DNA from: a bacterium | GTDB lineage: Bacteria; Actinomycetota; Actinomycetes; Actinomycetales; Actinomycetaceae | DNA length: 6,554 bases | Direction: 5' to 3' | NCBI GenBank assembly: GCA_030544165.1 | Contig: JAUNRP010000006.1 | Span: 15,708-22,261 of the forward strand | In this document: positions 1-5,443 of the stretch, piece by piece | How the letters are laid out: every line of letters starts with the position of its first letter | How positions within the stretch are numbered: position 1 is the stretch's first letter | Made by a program: the position numbers and the translations under genes | Notes under the pieces: generated by a model | Seen by the model: only the letters and a program-made list of their open reading frames with translations | Told to the model about the DNA's origin: nothing | The model's database searches: none

Positions 1-459
1 CCCATGGTCCCATCCGGGTACCTCCACCACCGGGATCTCGTAGCGCTGCCAGAGCGAGATCACGTCTGGGTTGTCATCCACGGCCATCGCGATCTCGTAC
101 TCGGCCATCAGGCGCAGCAGGATCTCCTCCTTGACCACGAAGTCCGCGCGATTGTCCCGGAATCCCCGCGTCTCGAGGCGTGAGTACGGCACCTCCCACT
201 TCGCGAGCCAGTCCTCGGAGAGCTGGCGGTACTGGGCGGCCCGGCCGGTCACCACCAGCACCACCACGCCGCCCTCGTGAAGCTCGCGCGCCATGTCCAC
301 CACCCAGCGGTGTGGCGGGCAGAAGGCGGACGCGCGGTGGAACCGATCGAAGTTCCGCGGCCTGCCCGTCACGTAGTGCCGCACGGACGTCACATCCACG
401 AGGGTGCCGTCCATATCGAAGATGGCGGCCAGGGGTTTCCGCTCACTCTCCACTCCCAC
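1..459 (-). CDS. HAD-superfamily phosphatase, polynucleotide kinase 3'-phosphatase-like (3' end outside window)
   Basis: The visible 153 residues form a HAD hydrolase core. Motif I is IFDMDGTLVD (nucleophile D15, general acid D17), motif II is VVTGR (T71), motif III is the lysine in VVKEE (K110) and motif IV is DDNPD (D128-D129). The pattern of an early RPRNFDRFH segment, a long helix, VTGR, a 'RL.TR..RDNRADFVVKEEIL' stretch and DDNP matches the phosphatase domain of polynucleotide kinase-type proteins, which remove 3'-phosphates from nucleic acid ends. No kinase P-loop is seen in the visible part. The substrate is therefore inferred, and another small phosphatase role is possible. The GTG at 459 is preceded by a purine-rich GGTGGG about 7 nt upstream. 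In-frame GTGs at 453, 471 and 477 are alternatives, and an in-frame stop lies just upstream. The gene is divergent from the VOC/FAA/CMD operon and runs off the left edge, so total length and any C-terminal domain are unknown. Confidence 0.85.
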   Translation of the reverse strand, partial: MGVESERKPLAAIFDMDGTLVDVTSVRHYVTGRPRNFDRFHRASAFCPPHRWVVDMARELHEGGVVVLVVTGRAAQYRQLSEDWLAKWEVPYSRLETRGFRDNRADFVVKEEILLRLMAEYEIAMAVDDNPDVISLWQRYEIPVVEVPGWDHG

Positions 460-505
460 ATTCTGACCCACCCCCACTTGATAGCCTCAAAGGTGGGAGC
501 GGACG

Positions 506-1129
506 ATGACGTCCGCCACGAGCACCACGGAGGTGGGGATGGAAGCGCGGGTCGCAGCGTTGGGGCACGTGGGGATCGCCTCGTCAGACATCGACCGGAC
601 CATCGAGTTCTACACGCGCCTCGTGGGCCTCACGCTCACGGAGAAGTTCGACTACGGCGAGAGCCGGATCGGGCACGGCCGCACCGTCATCGCGGGCGCA
701 TTCCTCCGCGCCGGATCAGACCACCACGTCCTCTCCGTGTTCAAGCTCCGCGAGGCCCAGGACCTCCCCGAGGGCCCCCACAACGGCCTGCACCACATCG
801 CCTTCGCGCTCGCCTCCCCGCAGGAACTAGTGGATCTCTACCGCAAGTTCAGAGACGCCGGCGCCCCCATCATCGATGCCCGCATCGGCGGCCCGGGCAA
901 CCACCCGCGCTTCTACGCCTACGATCCGGACGGCAACCAGCTCGAGTTCTACTGGGGAACGGACCAGATCGGTTGGGATGGGCTCACCCGCCCCTATCCG
1001 CCCATCGAGTCGATCGACCTCGAGACCTTCGACTTCGAGTCCTTCATGGAACTCCGCGATTCCCACGCCGCCTCCGCCAGGGAGCAGTACGACCGCGGCG
1101 CCGCCACCTACCCCGATATCGCCGACTAG
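506..1129 (+). CDS. VOC-family protein, probable one-domain extradiol ring-cleavage dioxygenase
   Basis: This 207-residue protein contains two VOC (beta-alpha-beta-beta-beta) half-modules, roughly residues 16-80 and 93-152. The residues expected in type I extradiol dioxygenases are all present: metal ligands H21 (LGHVGI), H97 (GLHHIAF) and E147 (GNQLEFYW), plus a DHHVLSVF segment (H73-H74) like the strand carrying the catalytic histidine in BphC-type enzymes. Such enzymes use Fe(II), sometimes Mn(II), and O2 to cleave catechol-like rings next to the hydroxyls. The length fits one catalytic domain rather than the two-domain form of about 300 residues. After residue 155 an acidic tail of about 50 residues follows. 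It is first in an operon with a FAA hydrolase 28 bp downstream, which supports ring-cleavage chemistry. The start is uncertain: ATG 506 has a GGGAG 6 nt upstream, whereas ATG 539 follows a strong GGAGGT and begins nearer the first VOC strand. The substrate cannot be read from sequence, and a non-oxygenase VOC enzyme is possible. Confidence 0.88.
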   Translation: MTSATSTTEVGMEARVAALGHVGIASSDIDRTIEFYTRLVGLTLTEKFDYGESRIGHGRTVIAGAFLRAGSDHHVLSVFKLREAQDLPEGPHNGLHHIAFALASPQELVDLYRKFRDAGAPIIDARIGGPGNHPRFYAYDPDGNQLEFYWGTDQIGWDGLTRPYPPIESIDLETFDFESFMELRDSHAASAREQYDRGAATYPDIAD

Positions 1130-1157
1130 CCGAAACCACACCACCGAAGAGGGAGAC

Positions 1158-2114
1158 ATGACCGTTCTGCTCAATTTCCGCCACGGCGGCGAGGACCGGC
1201 TCGGCGTCGTGGTGGGAGACCACGTCATCGACATCAACCGCGCGCACCGCGCCAGGCTCACCAGCGAGGGCGTCCCGAACGCCGCCGCCCGCGCCGCCGC
1301 CGAGGCACCGTCCGATGCCCTCACCTTCCTGCAGGGGGGCGAGGATGCCGTACGCACCGCACGCTCCGCCGTCGAGTACGTGACGGGACTTCCCGACGAC
1401 GACGCGCGACGCACCCTCCTGCGGATCCCCCGGGCGGAGGTGGAGACCCTCGTTCCCATCAAGAACCCGCCGAAGGTGATCTGCGTGGCCCGCAACTTCG
1501 GCGCGCACGCGAAGGAGGCGGGCAAGGAGGTCTCCGAGATCCCGATCGTGTTCGCACGCTTCCCCTCCACCCTGATCCCGGACGGCGCCGAGGTGATCGT
1601 GCCGCGGGTCTCGCACGAGGTGGACTGGGAGGGCGAACTCGCGTTCGTGGTGGGAAAGCCCGGGCGCTACATCTCCCGCGAGGACGCGATGGACCACGTG
1701 GCCGGGTACTCGATCTTCAACGACGTCTCGGTGCGCAACTACCAGTTCCGCGTGACCCAGTACACGAGCGGGAAGAACTTCAACGCATCCGGGCCGTTCG
1801 GGCCGGTACTGGTACTGGCGGATGAGGCGCTCGATCCCCACGCCCTCCAGATCACCACCACCCTCAGCGGGGACGTGGTCCAGGACGGGAACACCTCGGA
1901 GATGGTGTTCGACATCCCCACGATCATCGAGCACATCTCGGAGTGGATTGAGCTCGAGGTGGGGGACGTGATCGCCATGGGAACCCCCGCCGGCGTCGGC
2001 TTCACGCGGCAGCCGCCCCGCTTCCTGACCCCCGGAGACACGATCTCGGTGGAGATCCCCGGGATCGGGGTGCTCTCCAACCCGGTGATCGCGGACCCGT
2101 GGGGGGAGAGGTGA
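1158..2114 (+). CDS. Fumarylacetoacetate hydrolase (FAA) family protein
   Basis: This 318-residue protein has a smaller N-terminal domain (about 1-100) followed by the FAA catalytic fold. The metal site is visible as DWEGELAFVVG (E158, E160) and GYSIFNDVS (D189). Other family landmarks are KVICVARNFGAHAKE (105-120), the GKNF..SGPFGPVLV stretch and EVGDVIAMGTPAGVG near the C terminus. Members hydrolyse, hydrate, isomerise or decarboxylate 2-oxo or 2,4-dioxo acids produced by aromatic ring cleavage, using Mg2+ or Mn2+ in the cytoplasm. Two signature positions differ from the common form: VARNF where GLNY is usual, and SVRN after the ND where SARD is usual. This suggests a less studied subgroup. 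The ATG follows a purine-rich AAGAGGGAG and lies 28 bp after the dioxygenase stop. The frame stays open upstream of the ATG, but that part only overlaps the preceding gene. The stop overlaps the start of the next gene by 4 bp, indicating translational coupling. The family is certain; the exact reaction is not. Confidence 0.93.
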   Translation: MTVLLNFRHGGEDRLGVVVGDHVIDINRAHRARLTSEGVPNAAARAAAEAPSDALTFLQGGEDAVRTARSAVEYVTGLPDDDARRTLLRIPRAEVETLVPIKNPPKVICVARNFGAHAKEAGKEVSEIPIVFARFPSTLIPDGAEVIVPRVSHEVDWEGELAFVVGKPGRYISREDAMDHVAGYSIFNDVSVRNYQFRVTQYTSGKNFNASGPFGPVLVLADEALDPHALQITTTLSGDVVQDGNTSEMVFDIPTIIEHISEWIELEVGDVIAMGTPAGVGFTRQPPRFLTPGDTISVEIPGIGVLSNPVIADPWGER

Positions 2115-2494
2115 GCAGTGAGCGGTTCGAGGCGGGCCTCGAGATCCGCCGTGAGGTGGTGGGCGCCGAGTACGTGGATGCGGCCATCGAGAACGCGGGC
2201 GAGTTCGGCCGCCCCTTCCAGGAGTGGGTGACCGAGGCGTGCTGGGGTTCCTCGTGGACCCGGGACGCGCTCTCCCGCCGGGACCGCTCCCTCCTGGTGC
2301 TCGCGATCACCGGCGCTCTCGGGCGCGAGGCGGAGTTCCGGCTCCACGTGCGCGGCGCCGTCCGCAACGGCTGCACGGCAGAGGAGATCTCGGACACCAT
2401 CCTGCACACCGCGGTCTACGCGGGGGCGCCGGCGGGGGTGACGGGGTTCAAGATCGCGCAGGAGGTGCTCCGCGAGGAGGGCGTGATCGCCTAA
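2111..2494 (+). CDS. Carboxymuconolactone decarboxylase (CMD) family protein, PcaC-like
   Basis: This small all-helical protein has 127 residues, close to the length of stand-alone PcaC. The family pattern is clear: RFEAGLEIRREVVG near the N terminus, FQEWVTEACWGSSWTR (36-51), SRRDRSLLVLAI (55-66), and the core E75-x3-H79 with NGCTAEEI (86-93) and HTAVYAGAPAG (99-109). PcaC enzymes decarboxylate 4-carboxymuconolactone to 3-oxoadipate enol-lactone in the protocatechuate branch of the beta-ketoadipate pathway. No pcaB, pcaG/H or pcaD is present here, and the neighbours are meta-cleavage-type enzymes. The true substrate may therefore be another carboxylated ring-cleavage product. The relatives AhpD and other CMD proteins act as peroxidases through a CxxC motif. 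That motif is absent (only C44 and C88), which favours a decarboxylase-like role. The GTG at 2111 gives a GTGA overlap with the preceding stop and has a G/A-rich stretch directly upstream. An in-frame GTG at 2099 lacks a ribosome site. Confidence 0.9.
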   Translation: MSSERFEAGLEIRREVVGAEYVDAAIENAGEFGRPFQEWVTEACWGSSWTRDALSRRDRSLLVLAITGALGREAEFRLHVRGAVRNGCTAEEISDTILHTAVYAGAPAGVTGFKIAQEVLREEGVIA

Positions 2495-2498
2495 CCGC

Positions 2499-2536
2499 GG
2501 CCTCGCGAGAGCGTCCCGGAGCGTCCCGCGATGGCC
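2499..2536 (+). terminator. Possible GC-rich hairpin after the catabolic operon
   Basis: GGCCTCGCG (2499-2507) can pair with CGCGATGGCC (2527-2536) if one T is bulged. The hairpin begins 4 nt after the CMD stop. Its loop contains most of a tandem 10-mer, GAGCGTCCCG twice (2509-2518 and 2519-2528). No T-run follows, so a terminator role is only a guess from position. The rest of the gap up to 2610 holds TTGACC (2552-2557) and a -10-like TAGGGT (2565-2570). These are too close to each other to form one promoter, but the TAGGGT could serve the next gene. Confidence 0.35.
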
Positions 2537-2610
2537 CCACGCGGCAGGTTCTTGACCACGGGGATAGGGTTGGGGTGCTTCAAGATCCCACAGACGGTAA
2601 GGACAAGCTC

Positions 2611-3102
2611 GTGAGCGCCAATTACCCCCCGAACCCGCCGTTCGGCCAGCAGCCCGGACAGCCCGGCCCCGCCGGTGGCCCCCAGCAGGGTCCCGACGCC
2701 CCCTCAGCCCACTCGGCACCCGCCCCCCAGGGCGCGCCCTCGTGGGGCACCCCCGCGCACCAGCAGGGCCCCTCGGCCCACTCCGCACCCGCTCCGCAGC
2801 AGGGTGGCGGATGGAACCAGGGCCCCCAGCAGGGTGGCCCCTACGGCTCCCCGCACGGGGACCTCCAGGTCTCGGCCCCCAACCCCAAGGACCCGGCCAA
2901 CCTCGCCCGTTACCTCGTGGTGGGAGCGGTGGCCGTGTTCACGCTCCTGGCGCTCATCAACTGGATCATCATGCTCACCGGCTACTCGAGCGGGTGGGGG
3001 ATCGTCTCCGGGATCCTCCAGCTCGCCGCCATGGGCGCCCTGACCTTCGGCCTGTGGAAGGTCTTCGACATCGTCGATGACCTCCGGGGCAAGAAGTCCT
3101 AG
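2611..3102 (+). CDS. Small Pro/Gln/Gly-rich protein with two predicted membrane helices
   Basis: I do not recognise a named family for this 163-residue protein. Residues 1-95 are low-complexity and rich in Pro, Gln, Gly, Ala and His. They include a repeated PSAHSAPAPQ (31-40 and 54-63) and several QQG units. Two hydrophobic segments follow, about 101-123 (YLVVGAVAVFTLLALINWII) and about 129-152, then a short charged tail ending DDLRGKKS. No signal peptide or cysteine is seen. With a basic C-terminal tail, both ends are probably cytoplasmic. Proteins with a disordered Pro/Gln-rich N terminus and two to four C-terminal helices are common in actinobacteria and are often annotated as DUF4282 or simply hypothetical. 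I cannot assign it to one. The GTG start is chosen for the AAGGA 7 nt upstream and because the low-complexity N terminus begins there. The open frame extends much further upstream but overlaps the CMD gene. It is probably monocistronic, with a strong hairpin 16 nt after its stop. Confidence 0.75.
   Translation: MSANYPPNPPFGQQPGQPGPAGGPQQGPDAPSAHSAPAPQGAPSWGTPAHQQGPSAHSAPAPQQGGGWNQGPQQGGPYGSPHGDLQVSAPNPKDPANLARYLVVGAVAVFTLLALINWIIMLTGYSSGWGIVSGILQLAAMGALTFGLWKVFDIVDDLRGKKS
2701..2799 (+). repeat. Repeated PSAHSAPAPQ coding unit
   Basis: Two 30-nt segments (2701-2730 and 2770-2799) encode the same ten residues, PSAHSAPAPQ, 69 nt apart. They differ at several third codon positions. The protein repeat is therefore conserved while the DNA has drifted, suggesting an old duplication or selection on composition. 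Confidence 0.8.
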
Positions 3103-3118
3103 CACCTGACTGCGAAAA

Positions 3119-3154
3119 CGAGAGGGCGTCACCCGTGTGGGTGGCGCCCTCTCG
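3119..3154. terminator. Strong hairpin, probable bidirectional terminator
   Basis: CGAGAGGGCGTCACCC (3119-3134) pairs along all 16 positions, with one G-T wobble, with GGGTGGCGCCCTCTCG (3139-3154). The loop is GTGT. It lies 16 nt after the stop of the small membrane protein gene. On the plus strand no T-run follows. On the minus strand the stem is followed at once by TTTT (complement of AAAA at 3115-3118). It is therefore a better intrinsic terminator for leftward transcription from pmt, and probably acts on both converging transcripts. Confidence 0.75.
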
Positions 3155-3206
3155 CATGTGGCCCGGGGAGCCGCCGTGCCACGACTGTGATGCTCCGAAG
3201 CGGAAA

Positions 3207-3294
3207 TGGCTGACCCCCGGCGGAGGAGGCCCGGGCCCAGGGGGGAGGCACCTGGCCCAGCGTCCTGCGCCGGGGGTCTATCACCAGTCAGCCA
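3207..3294. repeat. Large nested inverted repeat with two mutually exclusive stems
   Basis: GACCCCCGGCG (3212-3222) is perfectly complementary to CGCCGGGGGTC (3268-3278). An outer pair, TGGCTGAC (3207-3214) and GTCAGCCA (3287-3294), shares the GAC at 3212-3214 with the inner stem, so the two pairings compete for those bases. Within the loop GGGCCCAGG (3233-3241) can pair with CCTGGCCC (3251-3258) with one bulged C. The arrangement could fold as RNA from either strand. Confidence 0.7.
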
Positions 3295-3310
3295 AGCTAC
3301 TCGCTCAGCG

Positions 3311-3342
3311 GGTTCCGCCATTCCCCTCAGTCCGGCGGAACC
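3311..3342. repeat. Inverted repeat, 9-bp stem
   Basis: GGTTCCGCC (3311-3319) and GGCGGAACC (3334-3342) are perfect complements around a 14-nt spacer. The CCCCTCAG in the loop recurs at 3393-3400, in the loop of the next inverted repeat. Confidence 0.65.
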
Positions 3343-3373
3343 GTTGTGCAGAACCTGTGTCGTCGGGTCCTGC

Positions 3374-3418
3374 TGTCAGCCTCCGTTCGAATCCCCTCAG
3401 AAGCTCCGGTTGCTGACA
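3374..3418. repeat. 45-bp element with 12-bp imperfect terminal inverted repeats
   Basis: TGTCAGC-CT-CCG (3374-3385) matches CGG-TT-GCTGACA (3407-3418) in inverted orientation at 10 of 12 positions. The 21-nt interior contains TTCGAATC and CCCCTCAG. It could be a hairpin with a 2x2 internal loop, or the remnant of paired element ends. The TCAGCC core also appears at 3289-3294. Confidence 0.6.
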
Positions 3419-3503
3419 TCCACTAATCTGCCCACCCTTCCTGAGTGCCCCCTGAGAATCACGGGAGCGTTCTCTGGCAGTTTCTTGTGGAGATTGTGGA
3501 GGG

Positions 3504-3515
3504 CTGCCCGGGCAG
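3504..3515. repeat. Perfect 12-bp palindrome after the pmt stop
   Basis: CTGCCCGGGCAG is its own reverse complement and starts 2 nt beyond the pmt stop codon. As RNA it would give only a 4-bp stem with a CCGG loop, so it is weak as a terminator. A role as a protein site is not indicated by anything else. Confidence 0.6.
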
Positions 3516-3517
3516 GG

Positions 3518-5419
3518 TCACACCCACGTGGGGAACCACATGTGGAACCGCCAGAAGTCGTAGGGAACCACCATGCCGGTGAGGATCGGCCACCAGAAGA
3601 TCGTGGCGATCACCGCGAGGGCGACGATCACTGAAGCGGCGATCATCCCGATCCGTTGGGTGCGAGCATCGCGGGGGTCCAGGTGGGCGGGGGCCGCGGG
3701 AGGCGCCAGGCGCCGGAAGGGCCGCCAGCGAGCGGTCGGTGCGGTGGGGACGGAACCTGCGCCCTCGTCGTCGGGGGCGACGGCGGCGGGTGCGGTGGGG
3801 ACGGAACCCTCGCCTGCGTCGTCGGGAGGGGACGATAGCCCACGACGACGGGCGCGCCTCCCGTACGGGAAGCGGAAGTACCGGCGCGAATCGAGTGCCT
3901 CGGGATCCCAGGTGCCCGCGAGCGCGAGGCGTTGGGTGACCATCCCGATGGCGTAGGCGAGCGCGAGCACCACGAACGGCCCGATCACCACCGTGTAGAA
4001 CTGGAAGACCGTGCGGTTCATGAAGATGAACCAGGGGAGGTAGGTGGCGGCGTAGCCGGTGAGGATGATGCCGGCGCGGGCGTCGCGCCACTTCACGGCC
4101 ATCCAGATCACGAGCACCAGGGCGATCGCTGCGCTCCACCAGATGAACGGGTTGCCCTGGGAGGTGATCGCGCCCACGCAGCGCTCGGCGCCGCACAGGG
4201 CGATCTGGTCCTGATCCTCCCACTCCTGCCAGTAGAAGGAGGTGGGGCGGAGCTGGATGAGCCAGCCGAGCGGGTGGGCCTCGTAGGTGTGGGGCGTGTC
4301 CAGGCCGGAGTGGAAGCTGAGGATCTGGAGGTGGTACTCGATGAACGAGTTGAGGGAATCGGGAAGCCAGTCACGGGGGACGTCGTGGCCGCGGGCGCGC
4401 TCGTTGGCCGCCCACTGGCGCATGTAGGCGCCCTCGTGGGTGAACCAGGAGAACCAGCTCGCCAGGTACGCCGCGATCGTGGCCGGGACGAGGGCGAGGA
4501 AGGCCGGGATGCCGCCGCGGACCACGCTGCCCTCGATCGGGTGGCGGACCCTGAGGAGTTGGCGCGCGTTGAGGTCCCAGAGCCATGCCGCGAGGCCGAG
4601 GACCGCGGCGGCGTAGAACCCGGACCACTTCACGCCGGCGGAGGCTCCGAGGAGGATCCCGGCGAGGATCAGCCACCCGCGGAATCCCGTGGCGGGGCCG
4701 AGGGGGCCTGATCTCCACTGGGAGAGGCGCCGGGCCATCGTGGCGCGGCTGGCGTCCCTGTCCTTCAGGACCGCCCAGAAGCCCGCGAGTACCAGGGCCG
4801 CCAGGAACACGTCCAGGAGGCCGATCCGGGAGAGGGTGATGGCGTTGCCGTCGATCGCGAGGAGACCGGCGGCGAGCGTGGCGAGGCCAGCCGAGCGGAA
4901 GATGCGCATGGCGATCCGGCCCACCAGGAGCACGCAGAGGATGCCCGCGATCGCGGCGGCGAACCGCCATCCGAACGGGTTGTCACTGGCGAACAGGCGC
5001 ATCCCGAGGGCGATGAACCACTTGCCGAGGTCCCCGTGCACCACGTAGGAGGCGGTGTCCGTCATCTCGCGGTAGTCGCCCACGTTGAAGTACTGGTTCC
5101 GGTCATCCTCATCCTCGGGCTCCCAACGGGTGGCGTACCCGTGGATATCGAGGGTGAAGGCGTCCTTCACGTAGTACGTCTCATCGAACATGATGCGATC
5201 GGGGTGGCCCAGGTTGATGAGCCGGAGCACCGCCGCGATGCCCGCCATGAGGATCGGTCCGAGCCATCCCCACAGGAGGGTTCGTTGGGCGAGGCGCTCC
5301 CCGACGGCGAGGAGTCCGAGCCGCTGGCGGAACTCGTTCTCCCGATCCCGCTCCGTCAGGAGCCTGAGGCTCACACCGCTGGCACTTGCGCCAGTGGGGG
5401 AGGTGGGGCTCTGGGTCAC
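3518..5419 (-). CDS. pmt: Protein O-mannosyltransferase (dolichyl/polyprenyl-phosphate-mannose type, GT39)
   Basis: This 633-residue membrane enzyme transfers mannose from polyprenyl-phosphate-mannose to Ser/Thr of secreted proteins on the outer face of the membrane, with substrates coming through Sec. About 11 hydrophobic segments are visible, the first at about 48-68 and the last at about 590-612. The first outer loop carries FDETYYVKDA with the catalytic Asp-Glu pair D79-E80. VVHGDLGKW (126-134) is the second conserved loop motif; many relatives have HPPxGKW there. A large outer loop contains two cysteines, in ALCGAERCVGAI, a spacing I recall from other actinobacterial PMTs. The C terminus RFHMWFPTWV is typical. 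A charged loop of about 75 residues before the last helix holds a 17-residue tandem duplication. The GTG at 5419 is chosen because a -10-like TAGGAT ends 8 nt before it, giving a leaderless mRNA; AGGAT could otherwise act as a ribosome site. The frame is open much further upstream, but only as an antisense shadow of rsmI. Confidence 0.97.
   Translation of the reverse strand: MTQSPTSPTGASASGVSLRLLTERDRENEFRQRLGLLAVGERLAQRTLLWGWLGPILMAGIAAVLRLINLGHPDRIMFDETYYVKDAFTLDIHGYATRWEPEDEDDRNQYFNVGDYREMTDTASYVVHGDLGKWFIALGMRLFASDNPFGWRFAAAIAGILCVLLVGRIAMRIFRSAGLATLAAGLLAIDGNAITLSRIGLLDVFLAALVLAGFWAVLKDRDASRATMARRLSQWRSGPLGPATGFRGWLILAGILLGASAGVKWSGFYAAAVLGLAAWLWDLNARQLLRVRHPIEGSVVRGGIPAFLALVPATIAAYLASWFSWFTHEGAYMRQWAANERARGHDVPRDWLPDSLNSFIEYHLQILSFHSGLDTPHTYEAHPLGWLIQLRPTSFYWQEWEDQDQIALCGAERCVGAITSQGNPFIWWSAAIALVLVIWMAVKWRDARAGIILTGYAATYLPWFIFMNRTVFQFYTVVIGPFVVLALAYAIGMVTQRLALAGTWDPEALDSRRYFRFPYGRRARRRGLSSPPDDAGEGSVPTAPAAVAPDDEGAGSVPTAPTARWRPFRRLAPPAAPAHLDPRDARTQRIGMIAASVIVALAVIATIFWWPILTGMVVPYDFWRFHMWFPTWV
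3737..3823 (-). repeat. 17-codon tandem duplication inside pmt
   Basis: The protein has DD-A-GEGSVPTAP (from residue 533) and DD-E-GAGSVPTAP (from residue 550), a period of 17 residues. On the DNA a 20-nt core is identical at 3738-3757 and 3789-3808, a 51-bp offset. The repeat sits in the hydrophilic loop before the last membrane helix, next to the arginine-rich FPYGRRARRRGL. That loop is probably cytoplasmic by the positive-inside rule. Confidence 0.8.
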
Positions 5420-5426
5420 AGGGGCG

Positions 5427-5432
5427 ATCCTA
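5427..5432 (-). promoter_or_regulatory. -10 element for pmt (leaderless)
   Basis: TAGGAT on the minus strand fits the actinobacterial TANNNT -10 pattern and is followed by exactly 7 nt before the pmt GTG. Transcription would then start at or next to the start codon. No clear -35 is seen. It shares the TA at 5431-5432 with the opposing -10 of rsmI. Confidence 0.5.
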
Positions 5433-5436
5433 GACT
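5431..5436 (+). promoter_or_regulatory. -10 element for rsmI (leaderless)
   Basis: TAGACT fits TANNNT and is followed by exactly 7 nt (GGAGAGC) before the rsmI GTG, the same geometry as on the opposite strand. No -35 like TTGACA lies about 17 nt upstream (GCTCTG at 5408-5413). GGAG is 3 nt from the GTG, too close for a good ribosome site, which favours a leaderless start. Confidence 0.5.
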
Positions 5437-5443
5437 GGAGAGC

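Larger units (their letters stand above)
3155..3517. other. Gene-free gap between the terminator hairpin and the pmt stop, rich in inverted repeats
   Basis: I see no convincing gene in these 363 bases. Open frames here are short, lack ribosome sites and have no recognisable product. The stretch holds four inverted repeats, listed separately at 3207-3294, 3311-3342, 3374-3418 and 3504-3515. It also carries a tandem TTGTGGAGA/TTGTGGAGG (3485-3502). If the hairpin at 3119-3154 ends leftward transcription, all of this would be the 3' untranslated region of pmt. The alternatives are an unrecognised structured RNA or a decayed element. Confidence 0.6.

Noticed and set aside
876..1157. Upstream extension of the FAA hydrolase frame to an ATG inside the dioxygenase gene
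   Set aside because: The extension encodes Ser/Thr/Arg/Pro-rich low-complexity sequence in an out-of-frame shadow of the dioxygenase. The ATG at 1158 has a ribosome site and matches the family N terminus.
3374..3405. tRNA-like GTTCGAATCCCC, suggesting a tRNA or attachment site
   Set aside because: The five bases before TTCGAAT (CTCCG) do not pair with the five after it (CCCCT), and no acceptor, D or anticodon arms can be built upstream or downstream. It may be coincidence or a remnant.
3485..3502. Possible DnaA boxes (TTGTGGA twice)
   Set aside because: Only the first seven bases match, only two copies occur, and no dnaA, dnaN or AT-rich region is present.
3155..3517. tmRNA, RNase P RNA or SRP RNA
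   Set aside because: None of the conserved blocks of these RNAs (tmRNA acceptor ends, RNase P core sequences, the SRP GNAR-type hairpin) could be found on either strand.
3206..3634. Plus-strand open frame of 142 codons after the terminator hairpin
   Set aside because: It has no ribosome site and no recognisable domain, overlaps the end of pmt antisense, and its start lies in the inverted repeat. Long open frames arise by chance at this GC content.
4371..4970. Second long leftward open frame within pmt
   Set aside because: It encodes Arg/Pro/Gly-rich sequence in an alternative frame of pmt, a normal shadow at high GC.
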